Positions 16,533 to 25,046 of a stretch of 64,000 nt of DNA are shown in pieces. The stretch's first letter is position 1. Each line of letters begins with the position of its first letter. The notes beneath the pieces are model-generated. The model was not told where the DNA came from. It ran no database searches and saw only the letters and a list, made by a program, of their open reading frames with translations. This DNA is from Hyphomicrobiales bacterium (GTDB lineage Bacteria; Pseudomonadota; Alphaproteobacteria; Rhizobiales; Rhizobiaceae), in the NCBI GenBank assembly GCA_900472395.1, contig UCHV01000001.1, positions 124,001 through 188,000 of the forward strand, written 5' to 3'. Position numbers and translations under genes: made by a program.

Positions 16533-18017
16533 CTAGTGGCTCGCAGATCGTGGCGCGCCGCGAAGCGCCACGAAAACGGCGATGGAAAGCAGACCGATCA
16601 TGATGGCGACAGCCATCAGCACTGTGCCATGAGCACCGGCAAAGGCGTGTTTGGCTGCATCAACGATCTCGTTACCCAGTCCTCCACCGATATCCCGTGC
16701 GGCATTCATGGCTTCACCGATGGAGTTCGAGGCGGTGTCCGGAGCGCCCGCCGGAACCGTAAATGAATGGCGGTAAATGGAATTCACGAGAACGCCGAAG
16801 ATCGTCACGCCCAGACCGCCTCCAAGCTCGTAGCCGGTGCTTTCCAGCGCTCCCGCTGCCCCGGCCTTTTCTTCGGGCGCACTGCCCATGATGGCGATTG
16901 ACGACGCAAGCAGGCCGACGCCGAGGGCGAAGCCCAGACTGGACAGCAGAATATGCACCATCGGTCCGACGTCCTTGAAATCGGCGAACGAAAGTGCGGC
17001 AAGCGACCCGGCCGCAACCGCCATGGACAAGGTGGCCACAGGGCGTAAACCGAACCATGTCGTCAGCTTTCCTCCGACAGGACCGCCGACGGCGGCCGCG
17101 ATCACGAGCGGAAGCATGAATATGCCGGCTTCGAGAGGCGTTTTGTTCAGAACGAACTGCAATTCCTGGGCAAGGACGAGCTCGAATCCTGCAAGGGCAC
17201 CGCTGGCAATGAACGCCATCAGAATCCCGGTCGAGATTGCGGGCTTGCGAAGCAAGGTGATGTCGAGCATGGGCGATGACGAGCGCATCTGCAGGCGTGC
17301 GAACCATGCGATGAGGACCAATCCCAGCGCCAGCGGTGCAAGTGAGGCAAGCTCCAGCCCGAATTTGAAGGTGGTCTTGATGCCGTAGACGGTCAGAATA
17401 AGGGCGACCACGAGGAGCAGAGCCTGGCGCGGGTCCCACCGTTCATGGCTCCGCCCCGGCGTTGCCGGCACCAGCCGCCATACCATCGGGAAGGCGATCA
17501 TCATGACGGGAACGTTGACGAGGAAGACCGAACCCCACCAGAAGTGTTCGAGCAGCAGCCCGCCTGCCAGAGGGCCAACTGCGGCTCCGGCCATGCCGAC
17601 GACGCTCCAGACGCCAAGCGCCGTGGCGCGTTCCCCTTCGTCCTCGAAGGATTGCCGGATGAGAGCGAGTACGCACGGCATGATCATGGATGATCCGATA
17701 CCCAGCGCCGCGCGGGCGACGATCAAGGTCACTGCCGTCGGCGAAAAAGCGGCGGCCACCGAAGCCAGGGTAAACACGGTAAGACCGCTCAGAAGCATTT
17801 TCCGATAGCCGATCCGGTCGGAAAGGGTACCCATCGGTACGAGAAGCCCGGCCATGACCAGCGGATAGATGTCGATGATCCAAAGCACCTTGTTGCCGGA
17901 AGCGTTCAGCGCGAGTGTGAGCGAGGGGACCGCGATGTGCAGGATGGTCATGTCGACCACAACCGGCAAGAAGGCCAGCATGACGGCAAGAAGGATATAC
18001 CAACGATCGGTTTTCAT
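16533..18017 (-). CDS. MFS drug:proton antiporter, DHA2 (14-helix) family
   Basis: The ATG at 18017 gives 494 aa; a TTG three codons upstream is possible. About 14 helices are present, with motif A as GTLSDRIGYRKMLLSG (residues 60-75) and motif C-like GAAVGPLAGGLLL in helix 5, both marks of DHA2 exporters such as SmvA and EmrB. It pumps cationic or amphipathic compounds outward using the proton gradient. It lies 80 bases after a pair of very small membrane-protein genes and after the outer-membrane-factor gene, all in one direction, so it is probably transcribed with the tripartite pump. No EmrA-type adaptor is present, as is normal for SmvA-like single-component pumps. Confidence 0.92.
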   Translation of the reverse strand: MKTDRWYILLAVMLAFLPVVVDMTILHIAVPSLTLALNASGNKVLWIIDIYPLVMAGLLVPMGTLSDRIGYRKMLLSGLTVFTLASVAAAFSPTAVTLIVARAALGIGSSMIMPCVLALIRQSFEDEGERATALGVWSVVGMAGAAVGPLAGGLLLEHFWWGSVFLVNVPVMMIAFPMVWRLVPATPGRSHERWDPRQALLLVVALILTVYGIKTTFKFGLELASLAPLALGLVLIAWFARLQMRSSSPMLDITLLRKPAISTGILMAFIASGALAGFELVLAQELQFVLNKTPLEAGIFMLPLVIAAAVGGPVGGKLTTWFGLRPVATLSMAVAAGSLAALSFADFKDVGPMVHILLSSLGFALGVGLLASSIAIMGSAPEEKAGAAGALESTGYELGGGLGVTIFGVLVNSIYRHSFTVPAGAPDTASNSIGEAMNAARDIGGGLGNEIVDAAKHAFAGAHGTVLMAVAIMIGLLSIAVFVALRGAPRSASH

Positions 18018-18097
18018 ATGTCCCAAGCTCAGTTGTCGTTCATATGTGGTTGTGCCCCGAACAGTTTAACGGACACATGTAGGGCGGAATTTGTGCC

Positions 18098-18193
18098 TCA
18101 TCGGCGATCGCCGTTTGCGTGCCAGAGAACCATGGCCGCCATCATGACGATGATCATGATGAACGGCGGCTGATTCGGGGCGAAATCGAACAT
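18098..18193 (-). CDS. very small membrane protein (31 aa)
   Basis: An ATG at 18193 opens 31 codons ending in TGA: a short polar N-terminus (MFDFAPNQPP), one hydrophobic helix (FIMIIVMMAAMVLW) and a basic tail (HANGDRR). GAGAG lies just upstream of the ATG, and the start is only 6 bases after the stop of the 55-aa gene. Size and layout are like pump-associated small proteins such as AcrZ, without recognisable sequence similarity. The positive-inside tail and tight spacing argue that it is real. Function unknown. Confidence 0.5.
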   Translation of the reverse strand: MFDFAPNQPPFIMIIVMMAAMVLWHANGDRR

Positions 18194-18199
18194 TGGCTC

Positions 18200-18367
18200 T
18201 CACCCGCTCACGATGGCCCAGACCACCGAGAGGAGGCCCGCGGCAAGTATCGACGGCAGGAGATAGGCAAGCGAATTGCTGACCTGGCTTGTCAGCGACA
18301 TAGTGGCGGCGACGTCGCCCATGAATATGATCAGGGCCGCCACGACGAGAATAGCGCGTTTCGTCAT
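18200..18367 (-). CDS. small two-helix membrane protein (55 aa)
   Basis: An ATG at 18367 overlaps the stop codon of the outer-membrane-factor gene (ATGA, 18364-18367) and opens 55 codons to a TGA at 18200. The product has a basic start (MTKR), a helix (AILVVAALIIFMGDVAA), a polar turn (TSQVSNS) and a second helix (LAYLLPSILAAGLLSVVWAIV). An AGGGGG stretch sits right before the ATG. The overlap, the coherent two-helix pattern and the 31-aa gene immediately downstream make this a believable gene. I do not recognise the family; a modulator of the adjacent pumps is the obvious guess. Confidence 0.6.
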   Translation of the reverse strand: MTKRAILVVAALIIFMGDVAATMSLTSQVSNSLAYLLPSILAAGLLSVVWAIVSG

Positions 18368-19812
18368 CCCCCTGTCCGCATCGCGCGCTTTTTGGCCACG
18401 CTGGCAGGCTCCTGCGACCAGCCGCCGCCGAGCGCCTTGTTCAGGGCGATATATGCCTTGGTAACGGCCAATTGGCTTTCGATCAAAGCGGCCTCGGCGT
18501 CGTATTGAGCGCGTTGCGCGTCGAGCAGGTTCAGGTAGTCGAGCGATCCGGTCTCGTACTGGATACGAGACGCATCCGTGGCTATCCTGTATGAGGAGAC
18601 GGCCGAGGCAAGCTTTGCGCTCCTGATGCGGTTCTGGTTGAGGGCGACGATAGCGTTTTCGACGTCTTCCATCGCAGACAGGACGGCCGCTTGATAGGCT
18701 ACCGCCGCCGCATCGTTTCTTGCCTTCGAGGCCTCGACAGCCGCCTTCAGCTGGCCTCCTCGAAAGATCGGTATCGAGAGAGCCGGCCCGATGGCCCAGG
18801 ATATGGTCGACCTGCTTGCGAGATCTCCGATGGTCAGAGCCTGGGAGGCAATGTCGCCTGTAAGCCTCAGCGACGGATAGCGGGCGGCTTCTGCAACGCC
18901 AACCCTTGCCGTGGCCTGTGCAAGCTGGCGTTCCGCCAACCGCACGTCAGGGCGCGAAAGCAGAACGTCTGCGGGAATGCCTACAGAGACGCTGCGCCCG
19001 GGCTTGGGGATGGGCCGCCGCTTTTCCAGTGCGGTAGAAAGAGCAGCCGGCGGTTGGCCGAGAAGAACGCCAAGCCTGTGAACGGCAGTCGCGCGCGCGA
19101 TTTCGATGCTCGGGATCCCAGCCTCTGTGCTGGCGAGCAACGCTTGCGCGCGAGCGACATCCGCCGCGGTTGCTGTCCCTGCATCCGCTTTCGCTTTCGT
19201 CAGGGAAGCGGTCTGCCGCAAGGAACCCGCGGTCCGGTACGCAAGCGCAAGCCGCGCCTGCGCGCCCCGGACGTCCGCGTAATTCGAGGCCACATCGCCG
19301 ATCAGGACGAGCATCGTGTTTCGCAGGTCTTCGTTGGCAGCGTCGAGACCATATCTGGCTGCCTCGACCGAACGCTTGCGACCGCCGAACAGGTCAAGTT
19401 CCCAGCTGGCATCGAACCCGGCCTTCCACTGCGTGGAGACCGTTGAAGCAGCGGATGCGGCTGTCGCCGAGGGCATGCCGCTTCTCATGGCCGAACTCGA
19501 TCCATCGACCGAAGGAAGCAGCGTTCCGGTTTCCTGCGAAACTGTAGCACGAGCTTCCTGGACGCGCGTTCTTGCTGAAGCGACCGTCAGGTTTCCTGCG
19601 GCCGCCCGCTCGATGTATTCGTTGAGCATCGGGTCGTTCAGGCGCATCCACCATAGAGCAAGTTCTGGCGGTCGTTCGAGTGATCTGGTCTTGTTGGAAT
19701 TCCATGTCGCAGGCAGTTCCATGGCGGGAATGCCATAGTCGGGACCAACGGCACATCCCGACAGCAAGGAAAGCAACAGAACGGTTGGAGTGATTGTCGA
19801 ACGTATGCGCAT
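18364..19812 (-). CDS. outer-membrane efflux lipoprotein (OprM/NodT family)
   Basis: The ATG at 19812 gives 482 aa; a longer frame to 19896 overlaps the RND gene and is rejected. The N-terminus is a lipoprotein signal with lipobox LLSGC (Cys near residue 20) followed by AVGPDYGIP, the family's classic opening. Two OEP repeats follow: WELDLFGGRKRSVEAARYG in the first and ISWAIGPALSIPIFRGGQLKA in the second, with the long helices of the TolC-like periplasmic tunnel. It is the only outer-membrane channel gene in the window, directly after the second RND permease, so the three genes 24180-18364 make a complete tripartite pump. The stop overlaps the start of a 55-aa membrane protein. Confidence 0.93.
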   Translation of the reverse strand: MRIRSTITPTVLLLSLLSGCAVGPDYGIPAMELPATWNSNKTRSLERPPELALWWMRLNDPMLNEYIERAAAGNLTVASARTRVQEARATVSQETGTLLPSVDGSSSAMRSGMPSATAASAASTVSTQWKAGFDASWELDLFGGRKRSVEAARYGLDAANEDLRNTMLVLIGDVASNYADVRGAQARLALAYRTAGSLRQTASLTKAKADAGTATAADVARAQALLASTEAGIPSIEIARATAVHRLGVLLGQPPAALSTALEKRRPIPKPGRSVSVGIPADVLLSRPDVRLAERQLAQATARVGVAEAARYPSLRLTGDIASQALTIGDLASRSTISWAIGPALSIPIFRGGQLKAAVEASKARNDAAAVAYQAAVLSAMEDVENAIVALNQNRIRSAKLASAVSSYRIATDASRIQYETGSLDYLNLLDAQRAQYDAEAALIESQLAVTKAYIALNKALGGGWSQEPASVAKKRAMRTGG

Positions 19813-19846
19813 GGCGTTTCTTTCAGGATTGCGGACGCAGCAGTGC

Positions 19847-22800
19847 TCAGTTTGAAATGGTCGGCGTGGACATAGGGGTGTCGTCCACGCCGTCATCCAG
19901 GACCGGTCGCTTGGTTCTCAAGGTCTTGAGGACGAATACGAAGAAGGCCGGGACGAAGAAGACGGCCAGAACCGTGGCGGAGATCATGCCGCCCAGCACT
20001 GCCGTACCGATGGCATTCTGGCTGGCTGCACTCGGACCTGTCGCAATGGCAAGAGGAACGACGCCGAGGGTGAAGGCCAGCGAGGTCATGACAATCGGGC
20101 GGAACCGAAGCCTTGCCGCCTCGACTGCGGAATCCAGCAGAGATTTTCCCTGCGCATAATAGTCCTTGGCAAACTCGATGATCAGGATGGCGTTCTTCGC
20201 CGACAGACCGATGATCGCGATCAGACCGACCTTGAAGTAGATGTCATTCGGCATCCCGCGCAGCATCATGGCGGCGACGCAGCCGATGATGCCGAGGGGC
20301 ACGACGAGCATCACCGACAGCGGGATCGACCAGCTTTCATAGAGGCCCGCAAGCAGCAGGAACACGAAGAGGATCGAGAGGGTGAACAGGATTGGCGCCT
20401 GGGAACCGGAGCTGATCTCTTCGCGGGATTGCCCGGACCACTCGTAGCCAAAACCTTGCGGCAGTTCGGCAGCGAAGCGTTGCATCTCGGTGATCGCCGC
20501 TCCGGACGACTGACCCGGTGCGGCCTCGCCTGTCAGCCGGATGGTCGGATAGCCGTTATAGCCGATGATCTGCGGATCGCCCTTGCGCCATTCGGCAATC
20601 GCGAAGGAGGCGAGGGGCACCATGCCGCCACTTGCGTTGCGGACATTGAGCTTCATCATGTCCTCGACCTGCATGCGGGCCCGGCCATCGGCCTGGACGA
20701 TGACGCGCTGCATGCGTCCGGAATTCGGATAGTCGTTGATGTAGGACGAGCCGAGATTGGCCGATATCGTGTCGTTGATGTCGGCAAAGCCGATGCCGAA
20801 CGTGTTTGCCTTCTCACGGTCGATGACGAGCACGACCTGCGCCGCCTCCGGCATGCCTTCCGTGCGCACATTCGTTACGAGACTGCTCTGCGCAGCTTTG
20901 GCCATGAGTTCGGCCGCCGCCTTCTTGAGCGCATCCTGACCGCGGCCACCGCGATCCTGAAGCCTGAAGGAAAAGCCGCTGGTCGTGCCGAAACCATCGA
21001 TGGCAGGCGGAGACAGCGCGAACGCGGTCGCGTCCTTGAGTGCGAACAGCTTCATGTTGACCCGCTCGGCGATCTCGTCGGCGGAGCTCCCTTCGGGGCG
21101 TTCGCTCCAGTCCTTGAGCGTTACGAAGGCGATAGCGGCATTCGGGCCGTTACCGGAAAAGCTGAAGCCTTGGACTGCGAACACGTCCTTTACGGCCGGC
21201 TCTGACCGGTAGATCTCCTCGATCTGCTTGAGAGAGGCCACGGTGCGGTTGGCGCTTGCCTCCGGCGGCCCCTGGATGTCGGTGATCAGGATACCCTGAT
21301 CTTCCTGCGGAACGAAGGAGCCGGGAAGGTTGACGAACATATATCCGAGGCCGACGAGCAGCGCGAGGTAAACGACCATCATACGTCCGGATCGGCGCGC
21401 CATCGCTGCCGCCCAGCGTGCATAACCTGAAGTCATGCCCTCGAATTTGCGGTTGAACCAGCCTCCGACGCCCTTCTTTTCGTGATGACCCTGCTTGATC
21501 GGCTTGAGGAAGGTCGCGCACAGGGCCGGCGTCAGGGAAAGAGCCAGGAATGCCGAGAACAGGATCGAGACGACCATGGTCAGCGAGAACTGGCGGTAGA
21601 TGACACCGGAAGCTCCTGGGAAAAAGGCCATGGGGATGAACACGCAGGACAGCACGAGCGTAATGCCCAGGATGGCTCCGGTGATCTGCCCCATGGCCTT
21701 CTTCGTCGCGGCCTTGGGAGGCAACCCTTCCTCCGCCATGATGCGCTCGACATTCTCGACGACGACGATCGCATCGTCGACGAGGATGCCGATCGCCAGC
21801 ACCATGGCGAACATCGTCAGCACGTTGATTGAAAAGCCTGTCGCATACATGACGGCACAGGTGCCGAGCAGTGCGACGGGAACGACGAGTGTTGGGATAA
21901 TTGTGTATCGGAAATTCTGCAGGAAAACGAACATCACGATGAAGACGAGCACCATCGCTTCAATGAGCGTGTGAACGACCTTCTCGATCGACGCCTTGAC
22001 GAACGGGCTGGTGTCGTAAGGAATTGAATATTCCATGCCGTGGGGGAAGAATTTGGACAGCTCGTCCATCTTGCCCCGGATAGCATTGGAAACCGCCACG
22101 GCGTTGCCGGTGGACGACAGCTGGATTGCGAGACCTGCGCTGGGCTTGCCGTTGAGACGGCTGGCCGTCGAATATGTCTCGGCGCCTTCTTCAATTCGCG
22201 CGATGTCCTTGAGCCTTACGGTGGAACCGTCGGAATTGGCACGAAGGATGACATCGCCGAACTGTTGTGCGCTCGTGAGCTGGCCTTCCACGATGACGGT
22301 CGCCGTCAGGTCCTGGCCCACGGGGTTCGGGGTCGCGCCGAGCTGGCCCGCGGCGACCTGTGCATTCTGTGCCGTAATGGCGGCGTTGACATCAGCGGCC
22401 GTCAGGTTGAGGCCGACCATCTTGTCCGGATCGATCCATACGCGAAGCGCACGCTGGGCGGCAAAAAGCTGGGCGCGGCCGATACCCGGCAGGCGCCGCA
22501 GTTCGCCGACAACATTCCTGTTCAGGTAGTCACCGAGGGCAATTTCATCCATCGATCCGTCGCTGGACGTAACCGACGCGATAAGAAGGAAGCCGGAGCT
22601 TGCCTCTTCGACAGATATGCCTTGGGTTCGCACCGTTGCCGGGAGCCGGGATTCGACACGTCGAACCGCGTTCTGGACATCGACAGTTGCCTTGCCGATA
22701 TCGGTTCCGGTCGCAAACGTCGCGTTGATGCTGACCGATCCCGAATTGTCCGATGTGGATTCGAAATCAACCAGGCCCTGAACGCCGTTCAGTTCCTGCT

Positions 22801-22996
22801 CGATCTGCCGGGTCACGCCCTGATAGATTTCCTGGGGAGATGCTCCCGGATAGGAAGTGTAGATCGACAGCTGCGGCGGAGCGACGTTGGGATACTGAGC
22901 AACCGGCAGCATCGGGATCGTGATGATGCCCGCAATCATGATGAAGAAGGCGAAGACCCATGCAAGCACGGGCCGCTGTATGAACAACTGGGCCAT
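19847..22996 (-). CDS. RND efflux permease (AcrB/MexB class)
   Basis: This 1049-aa protein is the AcrB type: MAQLFIQRPVLAWVFAFFIM at the N-terminus, YPNVAPPQLSIYTSYPGAS in the porter domain, LAIGILVDDAIVVVENVERI in helix 4 with the two proton-relay Asp, and FVLALLSLTPAL-like and C-terminal FVPAFFVFV segments. Its start is 5 bases after the adaptor stop. It exports hydrophobic or amphiphilic compounds from the periplasm and inner membrane through the adaptor encoded at 23002-24180 and the channel at 18364-19812. It closely resembles the Bep/Mex-type pumps of brucellae and pseudomonads; substrates are not predictable. Confidence 0.95.
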   Translation of the reverse strand: MAQLFIQRPVLAWVFAFFIMIAGIITIPMLPVAQYPNVAPPQLSIYTSYPGASPQEIYQGVTRQIEQELNGVQGLVDFESTSDNSGSVSINATFATGTDIGKATVDVQNAVRRVESRLPATVRTQGISVEEASSGFLLIASVTSSDGSMDEIALGDYLNRNVVGELRRLPGIGRAQLFAAQRALRVWIDPDKMVGLNLTAADVNAAITAQNAQVAAGQLGATPNPVGQDLTATVIVEGQLTSAQQFGDVILRANSDGSTVRLKDIARIEEGAETYSTASRLNGKPSAGLAIQLSSTGNAVAVSNAIRGKMDELSKFFPHGMEYSIPYDTSPFVKASIEKVVHTLIEAMVLVFIVMFVFLQNFRYTIIPTLVVPVALLGTCAVMYATGFSINVLTMFAMVLAIGILVDDAIVVVENVERIMAEEGLPPKAATKKAMGQITGAILGITLVLSCVFIPMAFFPGASGVIYRQFSLTMVVSILFSAFLALSLTPALCATFLKPIKQGHHEKKGVGGWFNRKFEGMTSGYARWAAAMARRSGRMMVVYLALLVGLGYMFVNLPGSFVPQEDQGILITDIQGPPEASANRTVASLKQIEEIYRSEPAVKDVFAVQGFSFSGNGPNAAIAFVTLKDWSERPEGSSADEIAERVNMKLFALKDATAFALSPPAIDGFGTTSGFSFRLQDRGGRGQDALKKAAAELMAKAAQSSLVTNVRTEGMPEAAQVVLVIDREKANTFGIGFADINDTISANLGSSYINDYPNSGRMQRVIVQADGRARMQVEDMMKLNVRNASGGMVPLASFAIAEWRKGDPQIIGYNGYPTIRLTGEAAPGQSSGAAITEMQRFAAELPQGFGYEWSGQSREEISSGSQAPILFTLSILFVFLLLAGLYESWSIPLSVMLVVPLGIIGCVAAMMLRGMPNDIYFKVGLIAIIGLSAKNAILIIEFAKDYYAQGKSLLDSAVEAARLRFRPIVMTSLAFTLGVVPLAIATGPSAASQNAIGTAVLGGMISATVLAVFFVPAFFVFVLKTLRTKRPVLDDGVDDTPMSTPTISN

Positions 22997-23001
22997 GATA
23001 A

Positions 23002-24180
23002 TTATTCTTTCGCCGAGTCTGTCTGCTGGGAGGGGGAAGCGTCAGGGCTCCAGGGCTCGGATTGAACCGATTGACCCGGCTGAACTTTCTGCACGCCATC
23101 GGCCACGACGGTTTCACCCGGCTTGAGGCCCGAAAGGACGGTCCATTCCGTTCCAATCGATGCGCCGAGCGTGACGTCGCGAACCTGAGCGTTGCCTTCC
23201 TTGTCGATCACGTAGACCTGCGGCTTGCCAGTGGCGTCACGGATGACAGCACGCTGGAGAACGGTCAGGCCGTTTTCCTTGACCGCCTGCTCGATACGGA
23301 CGCGAACATACATTCCGGGCAGAAGGTTGCCCGCTGTGTTCGGGAACTCCGCTCGTAGACCGACCTGTCCGGTATTGGGGTCCACGCTGGCATTCTGAAA
23401 GAGAAGTTTGCCGGTCTGCGGATAAACGGACCCGTTGTCGAAGACCAGTTCGACACGCGCCTGTCCGGGGGCAGGGCTTGCAAGCTTGCCCTCCGACACC
23501 GCCTGCTTGAGCTCCATGAGTGCCTGAGCAGACTGTGTGAAGTCGGCATAAACCGTATCGAGTTTTTGGATCAGGGCGAGGTTGGAAGAGCCATCGGCTG
23601 TAACCAAGGCGCCTTCAGTGACCAGCGCCGCGCCGATGACGCCCGTGATGGGGGCACGAACCTGCGTGTAGTCAAGGTTGATCCTGGCCTCATCGAGCGC
23701 CGCCTGCTGCGACGCGACATCCGCTTCCGCCTGCGCCAGATTGACCGCCGCCGTGTCGAAATCCGTCGCGCTGTTGACGTTCTGCCTGCGCAAGTTCTTC
23801 TGTCGCTCGAGCTGCTGTCTGGCGTTCTCCTGAACGGCTTTCGCCTTCTGCAGCGCGGCTTCGGCACTGGCGACCCGCACCCGGAAGAGCGTGGGATCGA
23901 TCCTGTAGAGCACATCGCCCTGCTGAACGATGCTTCCCTGCTGGAACACCCGTTCCATCAGGATGCCTGACACACGAGCCCGGACCTCGGAAATCCGCGT
24001 GGCCGCAATACGGCCCGGCAATTCGCTCATCACGGGAACCGGCCGGGCCTTGAGTTCGATAACACCAACAGCGACCGGAGCGGCAGATTCGGTTTCCTCT
24101 TGGGAGAAAACCGGTCCAGACAGGGCGCAAAAGCAAACGGCGGCAGTCAGGACTGCGCGAATGGATTGAAGAGGTTTCAT
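23002..24180 (-). CDS. RND efflux periplasmic adaptor (AcrA/MexE-like)
   Basis: The ATG at 24180 gives 392 aa; an in-frame extension to 24213 precedes the signal peptide and is rejected. The N-terminus is a signal sequence (IRAVLTAAVCFCALSGPVFS). Next come ELPGRIAATRISEVRARVSGI and GSIVQQGDVLYRIDP (lipoyl half), a coiled coil (about residues 100-160), INLDYTQVRAPITGVIG (second lipoyl half), the beta-barrel, and GLKPGETVVADGVQKVQPG near the C-terminus. These are all standard AcrA features. It is the first gene of the minus-strand pump operon and faces the two-component system across 170 bases that contain an 11-bp tandem repeat. Confidence 0.93.
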   Translation of the reverse strand: MKPLQSIRAVLTAAVCFCALSGPVFSQEETESAAPVAVGVIELKARPVPVMSELPGRIAATRISEVRARVSGILMERVFQQGSIVQQGDVLYRIDPTLFRVRVASAEAALQKAKAVQENARQQLERQKNLRRQNVNSATDFDTAAVNLAQAEADVASQQAALDEARINLDYTQVRAPITGVIGAALVTEGALVTADGSSNLALIQKLDTVYADFTQSAQALMELKQAVSEGKLASPAPGQARVELVFDNGSVYPQTGKLLFQNASVDPNTGQVGLRAEFPNTAGNLLPGMYVRVRIEQAVKENGLTVLQRAVIRDATGKPQVYVIDKEGNAQVRDVTLGASIGTEWTVLSGLKPGETVVADGVQKVQPGQSVQSEPWSPDASPSQQTDSAKE

Positions 24181-24269
24181 AGGCGTAAAGGTCGTCCCGA
24201 TCTCACGGCGCAAGACGCCCGTGTTCCGGGATCGACGTTAATCTTCAGAGTGTTGTCCGATAGTCCCTG

Positions 24270-24291
24270 TTTCGTGGAGGTTTCATGGAGA
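24270..24291 (+). promoter_or_regulatory. 11-bp tandem repeat, candidate response-regulator box
   Basis: TTTCGTGGAGG (24270-24280) is followed without gap by TTTCATGGAGA (24281-24291). Head-to-tail repeats at an 11-base period are the normal site type of OmpR/PhoB-class regulators. The pair lies in the divergent region between the pump operon and the regulator gene. A related tandem pair is present at 26190-26211 on the other strand. Confidence 0.6.
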
Positions 24292-24350
24292 TGTGCGATT
24301 TCGTTTGACTGCGCGGGCGTTAAAGCTCTTTTTCAGGGCAGGAGGTGCGT

Positions 24351-25046
24351 ATGGAAAACGCTCTTGTACTGATCATCGAAGACGAACCGGATATCTCGGA
24401 TATCCTCGAACGCTACTTCGCCCGCGAGGGCTATCGCGTCCTTGCCGCCGGCGATGGCGAGATCGGTCTTGCGCACCACCAGCGCCTGAGGCCTGACATC
24501 GTCGTCCTCGACGTGAACCTCCCAAAGCTCGACGGACATTCCGTGCTCGCGACCATCCGGCAGCGCGGTGATACGCCTGTGATCATGGTGACCGCGCTTG
24601 CAGACGATCTCGACAAGCTGCACGGACTGCGCGCCGGGGCGGACGACTATGTGGTGAAGCCTTTCAATCCGGCCGAGGTCGTTGCGAGGGCGCGCGCCAT
24701 CCTGAGAAGAACCAACACCACAAGCACGTCCAACAAGGTGCTGAGGATAGGAAACCTCTCCATCGATCCGATCGCATATGTTGCATCCGTCGAGCAGGGG
24801 GGCACGCGGATAGCGCTTCCGCTCACCCGCACAGAATTTCGGATATTGGAATTCATGGGGGGATATCCAAACAGAGCATTCGAACGCGGGGAAATCGTCG
24901 ATGCCTGCCTGCCGGAAGGCGACGCGCTCGATCGGACTGTCGACAGCCATATGAGCAAGCTTCGCAAAAAGCTGGATGCCGCGGGCGTGGGCGGTCTTCT
25001 GAACGGCGTTCGTGGCGTGGGGTATCGGCTTGGCGACCTTGGCTAG
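24351..25046 (+). CDS. OmpR-family response regulator (BaeR-like)
   Basis: The ATG at 24351 follows GGAGG by 5 bases and gives 231 aa. The receiver domain (residues 1-120) has the acidic pocket Glu10-Asp11, phosphoacceptor Asp54 in VVLDVNLPKLDG, and the switch Lys in DDYVVKPFNPAEV. The C-terminal winged helix carries LTRTEFRILEFM, VDSHMSKLRKKL and GVRGVGYRL, all typical of the OmpR/PhoB class; the closest pattern is BaeR. It is divergent from the RND operon and overlaps its sensor kinase gene. Control of the neighbouring pump genes in response to envelope stress is likely, as with BaeSR and mdtABC. Confidence 0.93.
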   Translation: MENALVLIIEDEPDISDILERYFAREGYRVLAAGDGEIGLAHHQRLRPDIVVLDVNLPKLDGHSVLATIRQRGDTPVIMVTALADDLDKLHGLRAGADDYVVKPFNPAEVVARARAILRRTNTTSTSNKVLRIGNLSIDPIAYVASVEQGGTRIALPLTRTEFRILEFMGGYPNRAFERGEIVDACLPEGDALDRTVDSHMSKLRKKLDAAGVGGLLNGVRGVGYRLGDLG

